Origin: Sphingobacterium sp. UBA7855
GTDB lineage: Bacteria > Bacteroidota > Bacteroidia > Sphingobacteriales > Sphingobacteriaceae
Direction of reading: 5' to 3'
Length of the DNA stretch: 54,657 bases
Assembly (NCBI GenBank): GCA_002500745.1
Contig: DLST01000022.1
Span: 1-54,657, forward strand
Positions 1 through 8,632 of the stretch are shown one piece after another; position 1 is the stretch's first letter, and every line of letters begins with the position of its first letter. Made by a program: the position numbers and the translations under genes. Below the pieces are notes generated by a model. That model searched no databases. It was not told where the DNA came from and worked only from the letters and a program-made list of their open reading frames with translations.

Positions 1-41
1 CACAGTTCAGTTTACACCCTCACCTTTCTTCATCCTCGACA

Positions 42-1031
42 CTAACAAAGCAACATGATTTCAGCATATGGTTTTGTTCCTGAATGGTAATGTAGCTTTA
101 TTTTTGTTGTCTTTTCATTTTGGTATAATTTAAAAGATTGCAATAGAAACTCATTTCTATTGAGCAGCGGTTTCGGTCTTTGAGTGAATAGGGGATGTCG
201 ACTTAATTGTAATAGGGAAGCATGTGAAAATTTAGCTGATTTTTCACCGCCCCATTTTTCCACTTTATAGTGTCGACTACCATATTCTCCCATTATAGAT
301 ATTGTTTTTAAATTGAATTCATTTTGAAAACCATTATCATGTGGTAATCCGAATAGATGTCCCATTTCATGTGCTATACCTCCGAGGTACCAACTATTGA
401 ACTCTCCTACAGAACATGTTCTGTTTGTAGCGAACATCTCTGTGTAAGTCATTTTAGTGGTTGCGTTAGCGAGTAGCAACGGGTCTAGGAGATCACAGTC
501 TGCAACCATGCACACGCCGGAGGTGGCTGATCCCCTGCCATAGTAAGGCGAATGGAAGATGTAGGTGCCATTTTCATCTTTCTCGCTTAAAGCTGTAATA
601 ACAAGTATATGTTCTTTACTTGGTGTGATAGTAGGCGCCAATTTCTCGAAAATCTCATTTTCTATTTCATTACCTGAATGTATGGTATAGTCATTTGAGG
701 GTTTCGATCCCTGTACCACATGGTACTTGTAGCCCAAATTGTCTTTTTCAAATGGAATACCATCATTATCATAACCAGCATTTTCAAGTTCAGTTTTATA
801 GAAGGCTGAGATATCTTTTAGCGTTCGGTCGAGACGGTTTTTCCAACTTGAAGACAACCTTGAATCGGCACCAAAAAAATAAACTATCTTAACAGTATGG
901 TGATTTTTATTGTTAACTTTTAAACTTGCACCATAAGCGACTCTGGTAAATGTAAAGAGTGTGATGACAAATATCATCCAGCAGACATCTCGCTGAAGTT
1001 TTTTTCTGAATTCTGTAATAGTGATTTCCAT
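42..1031 (-). CDS. secreted metzincin-like zinc metalloprotease
   Basis: The 329-residue protein has a hydrophobic N-terminal stretch (about residues 17-34, ending VAYGA) that reads as a signal peptide or anchor, so it should act outside the cytoplasm. Residues 221-231 read HEMGHLFGLPH, the extended zinc motif HExxHxxGxxH of metzincins, with Glu222 as the expected catalytic base. SIMGE at about 245-249 is a good candidate for the Met-turn. The stretch before the motif has several cysteines (about 174, 179, 206). The substrate is unknown. The gene stands alone; no partner is visible because the window starts 41 bases past its stop. The ATG at 1029-1031 is the only start that keeps the whole signal segment. 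The protease class is well supported, the exact subfamily is not. Confidence 0.8.
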   Translation of the reverse strand: MEITITEFRKKLQRDVCWMIFVITLFTFTRVAYGASLKVNNKNHHTVKIVYFFGADSRLSSSWKNRLDRTLKDISAFYKTELENAGYDNDGIPFEKDNLGYKYHVVQGSKPSNDYTIHSGNEIENEIFEKLAPTITPSKEHILVITALSEKDENGTYIFHSPYYGRGSATSGVCMVADCDLLDPLLLANATTKMTYTEMFATNRTCSVGEFNSWYLGGIAHEMGHLFGLPHDNGFQNEFNLKTISIMGEYGSRHYKVEKWGGEKSAKFSHASLLQLSRHPLFTQRPKPLLNRNEFLLQSFKLYQNEKTTKIKLHYHSGTKPYAEIMLLC

Positions 1032-1296
1032 TTAACAAACTTTACGTAGTCTGATTTCCTTAGGTTTAATAAGATTTTTAAATGTCAATTCTTTAAATTG
1101 AATCATTGTAAATGCATCGCAATTGATCCTATTTTAGGCTAAAACTTGATTTGTATTGTTCTAATACTAAGTTAAATAAAATTATTATAGTTATCTAAAA
1201 TAAAATGCATAACCTTACTTTGTAATTATATGAAACCTTTACGCTTTTAATTGCGTCTTTGATGGAGATTTGCTTAATTAAAGGCATCCGCCTGGA
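1032..1296. other. AT-rich spacer, no gene seen
   Basis: This stretch upstream of the minus-strand protease is strongly AT-rich and has no reading frame I can support. It should hold the protease promoter, but I could not fix a convincing TAnnTTTG box. Confidence 0.4.
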
Positions 1297-1461
1297 ATGA
1301 TTAGTCTTGGATGTGGCGTTTTTGTAGTTTATTTATTGTCAAGTTGCATGTCCGATCAAAAAAGTAAGACACGAATGTTTTTCAACCCATTAATGAAACA
1401 TTGTAAATCGCTAGATTCCGAAACTAAACCATCTAGATCGCTGTTTAATCCTGAAAGCTGA
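1297..1461 (+). CDS. candidate small lipoprotein (54 aa), possibly a gene remnant
   Basis: This short frame begins with a short hydrophobic segment ending in LLSSC at residues 13-17, which fits a lipoprotein signal peptide with Cys17 as the lipidated residue. The remaining 37 residues are polar and basic and match no family I recognise. Past the stop at 1459-1461 the same frame goes on with protein-like composition across further stops, so it may be the front of a decayed gene. The opposite strand also has a 76-codon frame here (1356-1586) with a hydrophobic start; I judge it less likely. The call rests only on the signal-peptide pattern. Confidence 0.3.
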   Translation: MISLGCGVFVVYLLSSCMSDQKSKTRMFFNPLMKHCKSLDSETKPSRSLFNPES

Positions 1462-1631
1462 TCAGTTTTTAATGTTGGAATTAATGCCGAAAGGTTATTA
1501 TAGAATTTCGAGAAAACATATGGTCTTCGTGCTCGAAAAATATTAAGAATGCAAATGCTAAATATGACTATAGCAAAAAGGTGCATATCGTCAAAAAGAA
1601 TGAGATAAGATTGTTTAAAAAGTTATTAAAA

Positions 1632-2525
1632 ATGAACAATAATAAAAAGTCGATCTATAGTGCTCTTGTAGCAAATCTTCTAATAGCACTTACCAAATTT
1701 CTAGCAGGATCTTTTACAAACAGTTCTTCCATGATCTCGGAAGGTATTCATTCAACAGTCGATACTATGAATCAGATACTGATATTATATGGACTGAAAC
1801 GTAGTAAAAAGGTACCGGATCAGTCCCATCCTTTTGGCTATGGCAAGGAGCTTTACTTTTGGTCTTTTGTCGTTTCTATTCTGATATTCGGTTTGGGGGG
1901 AGCGTTGTCTATCTATCAGGGTATTATTCATATACGAAATCCGGAACCGATGAAGGATCCTTTTTGGAATTACGTCGTTTTAATCCTTTCACTTATTTTT
2001 GAGGGCACTTCCTTTATCATTGCCATGAAAGAATTTAATAAGACCCGGAATGGTATGGGCTGGTGGAAAGCTATGATCAAAAGTAAAGACCCTTCAAGTT
2101 TTCTTGTACTCTTTGAGGATGGAGCAGCGGTGGCGGGGCTCATTACCGTCATGATTCTGATGGCATTAAGTCATGCACTGCAGATTCCTGAATTGGACGG
2201 ATTGGCATCTATAATTGTCGGTTTACTATTGGTTTTTGTTTCCTTTATCCTTGCTAGGGAAAGTAGGAGCTTACTCATGGGCGAAGGCATTGCTTCTAAA
2301 ACAAGAAATGAAATTGCCAGTCTGGTGGAACAAGACGTTTGTGTGATAAAAACCAAAAACATTTTGTCTACTTACCAGTCTCCCGAGGACGTTATATTAA
2401 TGCTTATTATCGATTTTAAGGATCACCTAGATACTGAAGATATTACTGAGGCGATCAACCGGATTCGTACAACCATAAAAAACGAATTTAAATTTATACA
2501 TTATGTAATTATCCAGCCCGAATAG
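1632..2525 (+). CDS. cation diffusion facilitator family transporter (ZnT9/SLC30A9-like)
   Basis: This is a 297-residue inner-membrane protein of the cation diffusion facilitator family, which exports divalent metals such as zinc in exchange for protons. Visible marks are HSTVD (His40, Asp44) in the second membrane helix, the basic loop SHPFGYGKELYFWSF at about 65-79, and KDPSSFLVLFEDGAA near 152-166 in the fifth helix. The LFED form at that last site resembles the ZnT9-like branch rather than ZitB/FieF. The C-terminal 80 residues (after LLMGEG) fit the cytoplasmic dimerisation domain. I prefer the ATG at 1632 because the frame upstream (to 1581) adds only a basic extension. The metal is not determined. 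Confidence 0.88.
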   Translation: MNNNKKSIYSALVANLLIALTKFLAGSFTNSSSMISEGIHSTVDTMNQILILYGLKRSKKVPDQSHPFGYGKELYFWSFVVSILIFGLGGALSIYQGIIHIRNPEPMKDPFWNYVVLILSLIFEGTSFIIAMKEFNKTRNGMGWWKAMIKSKDPSSFLVLFEDGAAVAGLITVMILMALSHALQIPELDGLASIIVGLLLVFVSFILARESRSLLMGEGIASKTRNEIASLVEQDVCVIKTKNILSTYQSPEDVILMLIIDFKDHLDTEDITEAINRIRTTIKNEFKFIHYVIIQPE

Positions 2526-2995
2526 ATGGGATTGTATGTGCCCTTTATATCTCAACTATAATGCATACTGGTTTTACTTTGCTTAGGTATATTGGCGCAG
2601 GAGAATCATCAGATAGAGCTTTACACGCCTGATTGCCTCCAGGCATAAAGCGCGCAATTTTACGTTGACCATTTAAACGCTCTTTCTATTTTTTTCGAGT
2701 TCATAATTTTACGGTTTCTCCATTAACGGCTAGAATTCTCTTTTCGATTTTATGAGAGTCGTTTCACCTGCTTTTTGAGCTAACGACCAAATCCGCTGAA
2801 ATTAGCTCTCACGCTTACAGTTAGGGATGCGATATTGCCTAAATCGAATAGTAACTCATCTGCTACGAATTCTAAGTGATCGGATACAGATATTTAATTA
2901 TCATTTCAGTCATTGATTGTGTCTTTATTTTTATAGTCATATTCAAGATTATGCCACGAAAGCATAACATGGTTTAACAAATAAAGGCAAAAACA
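2526..2995. other. intergenic region with scattered minus-strand frame fragments
   Basis: No complete gene is visible in these 470 bases. The minus strand carries short protein-like stretches, the clearest at 2780-2904, and another open stretch near 2545-2685 (contains RFMPGGNQACKALSDD) without a start. I identify neither. The region looks like decayed coding DNA. Confidence 0.35.
2780..2904 (-). pseudogene. possible decayed gene fragment with a one-base frameshift
   Basis: From ATG at 2902-2904 the minus strand reads MIIK and then shifts; adding one A to the short A run gives MIIKISVSDHLEFVADELL followed by FDLGNIASLTV and SVRANFSGFGR before a stop at 2780-2782. The alternation of hydrophobic and polar residues is protein-like. 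I do not recognise the family. The reading could be chance in 125 bases, so confidence is low. Confidence 0.2.
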
Positions 2996-3142
2996 ATGAA
3001 AAAATTAATGGTAAGTAAGCTGGCCTTGGTCATGCTAAAATTTGCTAGGTCTGCTAGGACATTTGGAATAGCAGTCGAAGGAAATTCAAATTTGAAAACA
3101 TCTCGTTATCATATCGCCAAAAATATGGTTAATGTTACATAA
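2996..3142 (+). CDS. candidate 48-aa peptide upstream of the GLPGLI/TonB receptor pair
   Basis: The frame starts ATG AAA AAA after a purine-rich AAAGG about ten bases upstream, and encodes 48 residues beginning MKKLMVSKLALVMLKFARSA. The front half is basic and amphipathic, the back half is polar with one Gly-Asn pair and no cysteine. Its MKKL...SKLAL opening recalls leader peptides of Bacteroidota ribosomal peptides, but there is no double-glycine site and no maturation enzyme nearby. It lies 237 bases before the GLPGLI gene in the same direction. It could be a real small peptide, a degenerate precursor, or a chance frame. Confidence 0.3.
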   Translation: MKKLMVSKLALVMLKFARSARTFGIAVEGNSNLKTSRYHIAKNMVNVT

Positions 3143-3379
3143 TAAACCACTGAAGCAGATACGGTATCCTTACGTTAAAATTCTTAAAGGTAACCTTTAC
3201 AGTATTTGTGATTTTCATTTGTTTGACACAGAATTCACAAATGATTTTTCTTCAACTAGGGGTTGTGTCATCTTCTTTTTAGTAATGCACGACTTGTTAA
3301 AGATCAAATAACATTTCATTCAATTTTTTAAGAAAAATAAAAGCGGTGCTTAGGCACGTTACTTAAAACACAAATTATC
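3143..3379. promoter_or_regulatory. leader region of the GLPGLI/TonB receptor operon
   Basis: This AT-rich leader carries a short hairpin, GTGC-TTAG-GCAC with one extra outer G-C pair (about 3345-3358), some 20 bases before the ATG at 3380. No clear -7 box was found. The hairpin may affect translation of the GLPGLI gene; this is inference. Confidence 0.25.
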
Positions 3380-4156
3380 ATGCATAAATATTATATATTC
3401 TTTTTCGTTCTATTCCTTTCCAGGTTATCGTTTGCGCAGCGGATTCACGCCGTTTACGAATACATACCATCAGCAATGGCTACTTTTAAGGAAAATGTTT
3501 ATTATGATGGAATGGTGAAGATCGCTGTTCGGGATTCAACCCCGCAGCAGATGCAATTACTTGATAATGATGTGGACGATGAAGTAACGCCTTCATTTTC
3601 TATCACCATTGGTTCTGGTAAGAGGTTTAGTAGAGTTGTAATGCATCAAAATAATGCTAACCAACAGTTGGAAACCCGTTCCATCCAAGGGGTCAATTAT
3701 TTGGTGACTGACAAATTTCCGGTATTAGTATGGAACACAGCGTATGACGATGTTGATACTTTGGGTAACTATGTATGCCACAAGGCAACAGCATCTTATC
3801 GGGGAACAACTCTTGTAGCTTATTATACCAATACTATTCCCGTACCTGTAGGCCCGTCGAAGTTTGGTGGTCTACCGGGACTCATTGTTATGCTATATAA
3901 TGAAAGCGCTAATCCAAACTACTGGTATCTAAAGGAAGTCAACTACCCTTATAATGGAAGTATTCCAATTGATTATAAATATATACATTCCTTAAGCAAA
4001 TTGACTCTTGAAGAGTTTGTGAAGAAAGAAGACCAATTTAACGAAGAGCATATGCGTATGCTGTATAGTAAAATGCCAATGATGGAGGGTGTTAGTGTAG
4101 AGAAGCAAAAAGTTAGAGGCAGTGTAGAACAAAAGTATGAATGGGAAAATCAATAA
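3380..4156 (+). CDS. GLPGLI family protein
   Basis: The 258-residue protein has a clear signal peptide (FFFVLFLSRLSFAQ, cut near residue 20) and the family-naming motif GGLPGLI at 163-169. GLPGLI proteins are Bacteroidota-specific, exported, of unknown biochemical role, and usually sit beside a TonB-dependent outer-membrane protein, exactly as here. The C-terminus is rich in Lys and Glu (KKEDQFNEEHMRML). Its last 20 bases overlap the start of the downstream receptor, so the two are almost certainly translated from one message. The start at 3380 gives a signal peptide of normal length. Confidence 0.88.
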   Translation: MHKYYIFFFVLFLSRLSFAQRIHAVYEYIPSAMATFKENVYYDGMVKIAVRDSTPQQMQLLDNDVDDEVTPSFSITIGSGKRFSRVVMHQNNANQQLETRSIQGVNYLVTDKFPVLVWNTAYDDVDTLGNYVCHKATASYRGTTLVAYYTNTIPVPVGPSKFGGLPGLIVMLYNESANPNYWYLKEVNYPYNGSIPIDYKYIHSLSKLTLEEFVKKEDQFNEEHMRMLYSKMPMMEGVSVEKQKVRGSVEQKYEWENQ

Positions 4157-6827
4157 GCAGATAGCGACCTTATTCATTATTCTACTATTGGCAATGGCAG
4201 CCCATGCTCAGGTCGCTATCCATGGAAGGGTAAGGGCTGCCGGAAAAGCTGTGGGAGGAGTCCGTATTGAACTACTGGGTGACGGCGACAACAAAATGTT
4301 GGCATATACGTTCAGCGACGGACAGGGAAAGTATCGTTTGCAATCTTTGCGGAGTGGACCATTTTCTTTACTATTCACTGCACTTAGCTTTAAGCCTGTC
4401 TCGGTTCCTATCATGGCGGTGCAAGCAGATACGTTGGTCGATGTCCAACTATCGGCTGGAGGTGTAGAGCGATTGCAAGAAGTAATAGTTCATTCCAAAC
4501 GTCCTTACCGTCTAGGCAAGGACACCATCGAGCTTGCGGTCAAATCTTTTTTGCAGGGCGACGAACGTACCGTAGAAGATCTCCTTAAGAAGATTCCGGG
4601 TATTCAGGTCGGGACCGACGGCAGCATCAAAATAGGAGATAAGGAAGTGCAAAAAGTAATGGTTGAGGGAGACGATTTTTTTGAGAAAGGCTACCGCTTG
4701 CTAACGCAGAGTATGTCTGTTAGGCCCCTAAAGAAAATTCAGATATTACAGCGCTATTCTCATAACAAGCAACTTAATGGTATTGAAAATTCGGACAAGA
4801 TTGCGCTAAATTTGGAATTGGAAGAGGATAGTAAGGCACAGTGGATGGGGTCTTTAGATGCTCAGATGGTCCCAATTGGTCCCAAATATTATCAGGCTAA
4901 TACGAATTTGATGAACTTCGGGAAAAAGAATAAGCATTATCTATTGGGAGCCGCCAATAACAATGGATTTGATGCCGTCAGCAGTATTAATTACCTGTTG
5001 CAATCCGGATCGTCTGATGAACCGGGCCAGATCGGTATTGGAATAACAACACCTACCTTGATAGATAATACTCCAAATCTTCCTGGATTTGATTACAAGC
5101 GGACCAATTTCAATAATGATAAGTTGCTGTCGTTAAATACAATCTTAAATCCAAGTGCGCAGTTAAAGATTAAATGGCTCGGGTTTGCAAATCCTACCAA
5201 AAAGACATTTTACCGTAATACTGTGCAAAACTATCATCTACAGGATAATCAATTCACCAATACAGAAGATCACCATTTTAAGCGAAAAATCGATAATTAT
5301 TTCACGAAACTAGAGCTCCAATTTGAGCCTAACAAGGATGCGATATTGACCTATACAGGTACGCTCGGATCCCTTAGGAAAAATGATCTCGCTACATTAA
5401 TATTCAATGGTATTCAAAGTGAGGAAGGAACCAAAAACACGGGTTATGCCACCAACCAAAATATAAGTTATAGCCACAAATTTTCTAGCCGTGACGTGCT
5501 AGTTAGCTCATTACGCTGGATTAAGCAGCGGTCGCCAATAGATTATAATATTAATCAATTTTATTACGAAGACCTGTTTGGAGTCGAAGACATTCATGCG
5601 GTGCAACAGCATATTGCGAATAATTTAATGTTCATAGGTGCTACTGCTCATTATGTAGGCCGTAAAAGAAATGGCGATTCTTTTCAACTAGCTTTCAATA
5701 TGGATTACCAAAAGCAGCAGCTCAACACCGAATTGAAATTGCTGTCTAATCCAACAGGTTTAGGTGATTCAGTATCCTCTCCCTCGGGATTTTCTAATGC
5801 AATGGATTTTAACGTTTTTCAGACTAACATTATTACGAAATATACTTTCAAACGAGCTGGATGGGAATTAACGCCACATTTGCAGGCAGGTTTGGTACAA
5901 AGCATATTGATAGATTTTGGAACATCAAAAAGTAAAAATAACGTATTGCTTTCTCCTGGATTGTCGGCTAAATGGGGGCTTCATGCGAAAGGGCGATTAG
6001 AAGCAGACTTTTATTTTCTGCAACAGAATGCTACAAGCACTCAACTGGTTCCCAATTACTATACAACAGGTGTACGCAATTTTATCCGGGGAATGGATAA
6101 TCTCGCTCCTCTAAGTAGTTCAGGCGCCGCTCTAACCTATACTTATGGTAGTCTGACAGATCGTTTTTTTACCAACATGTCTGCCGGACATCAAATTTTG
6201 TTTGACTATGTGGGTATATCAAGCAGTTTAAATCCGAATTTCACCCTTATTCAACAAGTGTTGCTTAAAAACAAAAAGAGTAGCTATTTTAAGGTCGATC
6301 TTAATTATTATTTGAAAGCTGTACATGGAAATTTTCGATTAGATTTAGGAACGAATGCCACAGATTATGCGAACTTGGTAGAAGGAGTGGGCAGTCGTCG
6401 AATCCGTACAGCGAATTATGATTATGGATTATCGTTTAGAAGCGCGTGGAATTCTAAATTGAATATCTATATGGGATATACCGTTCAGCGTATTACCTAT
6501 AGAACAGAAAGTAAACTTATACTAAATAATAGCCGCGGGTTCTTGAATGTATTTTTCAGCTTGTCGAAAAATATCCAGTGCAATTTAAAAAATGAATCTT
6601 ATCGCTTTGGAAGTTTAATGGGGCAGACATCCAAGAACTATTATTTTTCGGATTTCACTTTATCGTATAAAATGAAAAAGCACAGAGCGAGATTTAACAT
6701 TATAGCAAAAAACATTTTTAATACGAAGTTTTTTAGAAATGTTGAGTTGACTGATCTGTATAATTCTAACACTGAATACAGACTATTGCCAGGATACATC
6801 AGTTTTGGCTTAGACCTTAGCTTCTAA
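4137..6827 (+). CDS. TonB-dependent receptor with carboxypeptidase-regulatory-like N-terminus (GLPGLI partner)
   Basis: This 896-residue outer-membrane protein begins with a signal peptide (LFIILLLAMAAHAQ), then a beta-sandwich of the CarboxypepD_reg type (about 26-115), then a plug-like segment (ERTVEDLLKKIPGIQVGTDGSIKIG, described by its two ends ERTVEDLLKK and DGSIKIG), then a long beta-barrel ending in a terminal Phe (LDLSF), the usual C-terminal signal for barrel insertion. It lacks the SusC signature and has no SusD neighbour, so it belongs to the general receptor class paired with GLPGLI proteins. Ligand unknown. The start overlaps the upstream stop by 20 bases. Many residues of the barrel are Asn/Tyr-rich as usual. 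Confidence 0.85.
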   Translation: MNGKINKQIATLFIILLLAMAAHAQVAIHGRVRAAGKAVGGVRIELLGDGDNKMLAYTFSDGQGKYRLQSLRSGPFSLLFTALSFKPVSVPIMAVQADTLVDVQLSAGGVERLQEVIVHSKRPYRLGKDTIELAVKSFLQGDERTVEDLLKKIPGIQVGTDGSIKIGDKEVQKVMVEGDDFFEKGYRLLTQSMSVRPLKKIQILQRYSHNKQLNGIENSDKIALNLELEEDSKAQWMGSLDAQMVPIGPKYYQANTNLMNFGKKNKHYLLGAANNNGFDAVSSINYLLQSGSSDEPGQIGIGITTPTLIDNTPNLPGFDYKRTNFNNDKLLSLNTILNPSAQLKIKWLGFANPTKKTFYRNTVQNYHLQDNQFTNTEDHHFKRKIDNYFTKLELQFEPNKDAILTYTGTLGSLRKNDLATLIFNGIQSEEGTKNTGYATNQNISYSHKFSSRDVLVSSLRWIKQRSPIDYNINQFYYEDLFGVEDIHAVQQHIANNLMFIGATAHYVGRKRNGDSFQLAFNMDYQKQQLNTELKLLSNPTGLGDSVSSPSGFSNAMDFNVFQTNIITKYTFKRAGWELTPHLQAGLVQSILIDFGTSKSKNNVLLSPGLSAKWGLHAKGRLEADFYFLQQNATSTQLVPNYYTTGVRNFIRGMDNLAPLSSSGAALTYTYGSLTDRFFTNMSAGHQILFDYVGISSSLNPNFTLIQQVLLKNKKSSYFKVDLNYYLKAVHGNFRLDLGTNATDYANLVEGVGSRRIRTANYDYGLSFRSAWNSKLNIYMGYTVQRITYRTESKLILNNSRGFLNVFFSLSKNIQCNLKNESYRFGSLMGQTSKNYYFSDFTLSYKMKKHRARFNIIAKNIFNTKFFRNVELTDLYNSNTEYRLLPGYISFGLDLSF

Positions 6828-6834
6828 AATTTGC

Positions 6835-6850
6835 ATTTAATATATTAAAT
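6835..6850. repeat. 16-base AT palindrome between convergent genes
   Basis: ATTTAATATATTAAAT is a perfect palindrome, flanked by GC on the left and GGC on the right so the stem can extend slightly. It lies between the converging receptor and selO genes. It could act as a weak two-way terminator, but there is no T tract. Confidence 0.3.
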
Positions 6851-6867
6851 GGCATATTTGTTTGCTA

Positions 6868-8409
6868 TTAAGAGCTGCATGAAAGCGTAGAGCATCCTGC
6901 GATATTATCATAGATGGGCGGACGCTTAGCTGAAAATTCTGGAAATATTTCTTGATATGGTTTTTCTAAAGCTTGTGTTAGTTTTAATAACATTGCTGTG
7001 TTTCCGTTACTGATTTCTTCAATACATTGGTAAAGCAAATAGTTTCTTAGTACGAATTTCGGATTTGTTTTTCTCATTAATTCTAGTGACTCTTCTTTTG
7101 AAATTGAATTTAAACGTAAACGGCATCGGTAATGGTCAATAAAATCTTTTAGTTTTTTGAGCTTTTCTTCATTTAAAGGTGTGTATGTAATCGGACTGAA
7201 ATGATCTTTAACATCAGTATCCGTTGTTATTTTTTCCAATTGATTGAAGAATAAGGTATGATCCATTTTAAGGTCCTGCATCAAGCTTTGCCAGTTTGTG
7301 AAAAACACTTCGTCTTCTTTTCTGAGTTCATTAAATCCAAATTTTTTGCAAAGCATTTTATTATTGGCCTCCAAAAAATATACACCAAAATTTCTTAACG
7401 AATTTTCAAGGAATTTTTCATCATTGATGACCGGGTGGAGCGCATTTGCTAATTTCCATAGATTCCACTGTCCTATCTGTGCTTGTCTACCGAACGCATA
7501 TCGTCTTCCAGGCAGATCGGTGGTGTTTGGTGTAAAATTTAAATTATATTCCTCCATGATTGCATAAGGGCCATAATCGATCGTCAATCCCAAAATAGAC
7601 ATGTTATCTGTATTCATTACGCCATGTACAAAGCCGACTCTCAACCACTCTACTATTAGGTCTGCTGTTGATCGACAGACAGTTTCAAAAAAGTCTTTAT
7701 ATTTACGAGTGGTAGAGGGAGCTATGGTGGGAAAGTAATTATCAATAGTAAAATCAAGCAGATCTTGTAATAATTTGTGTTCTCCTTGAGCAAATAGGAA
7801 TTCAAAATGGCCAAAGCGAAGGAACGTGTCTGCAGTTCTTACTACTACCGCCCCTTTTTCGTATTGCGGATTGCCGTTATACATAATATCCCGTATTACA
7901 TCTTCACCTGTGAGGGAGAGGCTCAATGCCCTGGTAGTCGGAACGCCCAAGTGATGCATAGCTTCACTCATTAGGTATTCCCGCACAGAGGATCTTAATA
8001 CAGCCCTTCCATCGGCACGTCTTGAGTAGGGCGTCTCACCAGCACCTTTCCATTGTATTTCCGTTTTTTTACCCTCAAGATTAATGATTTCTCCCGCGAA
8101 AATTGCTCTGCCGTCACCGAGCTGACCAGCCCAATTACCAAATTGATGCCCTGCGTAAGCTGTGGCATACGTCTGAATATTTTTAGGTAGTTGAGAGCCC
8201 ACCAGAAAGTTAAGGTCGTTTTCTTCAAATCCTCCAAGGCCTATTTCCTTCGAAAGAGCATCATTAAAAGCAATTAGTTTGGGTTGTTCAAATCCTGCTG
8301 TTTCAATCGTGGAAAATAAGACTTTTGGCGTAGCTCTCGGTATCGGGCTATTGGAAAAATCGCCAGGAAATCTTTTAAGGAAAGGTTGTTTGATCTGCTC
8401 AATATTCAT
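6868..8409 (-). CDS. selO: protein adenylyltransferase SelO (YdiU/UPF0061 family)
   Basis: The 513-residue protein matches the SelO pseudokinase family, which transfers AMP to Ser, Thr or Tyr of target proteins in redox regulation. Diagnostic stretches are YAGHQFGNWAGQLGDGRA (85-102), QWKGAGETPYSRRADGRA (119-136, Lys121), RTADTFLRFGHFE (191-203), HGVMNTDNMS (262-271) and DYGP (278-281, metal-binding Asp). Length is close to the bacterial norm. The C-terminus ends GCSTLSCSS, with Cys506 and Cys511; in vertebrate SelO a selenocysteine sits in this tail, here the equivalent place is filled by Cys/Ser. The gene is divergent from the ergothioneine operon, a neighbour that also concerns redox balance. 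Confidence 0.93.
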   Translation of the reverse strand: MNIEQIKQPFLKRFPGDFSNSPIPRATPKVLFSTIETAGFEQPKLIAFNDALSKEIGLGGFEENDLNFLVGSQLPKNIQTYATAYAGHQFGNWAGQLGDGRAIFAGEIINLEGKKTEIQWKGAGETPYSRRADGRAVLRSSVREYLMSEAMHHLGVPTTRALSLSLTGEDVIRDIMYNGNPQYEKGAVVVRTADTFLRFGHFEFLFAQGEHKLLQDLLDFTIDNYFPTIAPSTTRKYKDFFETVCRSTADLIVEWLRVGFVHGVMNTDNMSILGLTIDYGPYAIMEEYNLNFTPNTTDLPGRRYAFGRQAQIGQWNLWKLANALHPVINDEKFLENSLRNFGVYFLEANNKMLCKKFGFNELRKEDEVFFTNWQSLMQDLKMDHTLFFNQLEKITTDTDVKDHFSPITYTPLNEEKLKKLKDFIDHYRCRLRLNSISKEESLELMRKTNPKFVLRNYLLYQCIEEISNGNTAMLLKLTQALEKPYQEIFPEFSAKRPPIYDNIAGCSTLSCSS

Positions 8410-8632
8410 ACATCAAAGATATTAATTATTAACGAGAAGTCCTTTCAGTGCTAAAAAGCCCTTATATTTTAAATAGCAATAGAAAGTGAATTAGTGGTTA
8501 ATGCTATTGTCATTTCTAAAATTTGCTACTGCTTTCTTTTTTAATAACATAAAAGCAGAGACAATTATGAAACTATTCTTTTGGTTTGAATGTTATCTTT
8601 CCGTAAGAAACCATAGGAAAATTTAGCGAATT
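8410..8632. promoter_or_regulatory. divergent promoter region of selO and egtD
   Basis: This 223-base region must carry the starts of transcription for selO and the egt operon. TATCTTTC at 8594-8601 is one mismatch from TAnnTTTG and lies 31 bases before the egtD ATG, but no good -33 element precedes it. No riboswitch fold was recognised. Confidence 0.3.

Noticed and set aside
1356..1586. 76-codon minus-strand frame with a hydrophobic start
   Set aside because: It overlaps the plus-strand lipoprotein-like frame and the front of the CDF reading frame, and its later part shows no recognisable pattern.
2545..2685. Minus-strand open stretch containing RFMPGGNQACKALSDD
   Set aside because: It has no start codon at its front, follows a stop closely and matches no family I know.
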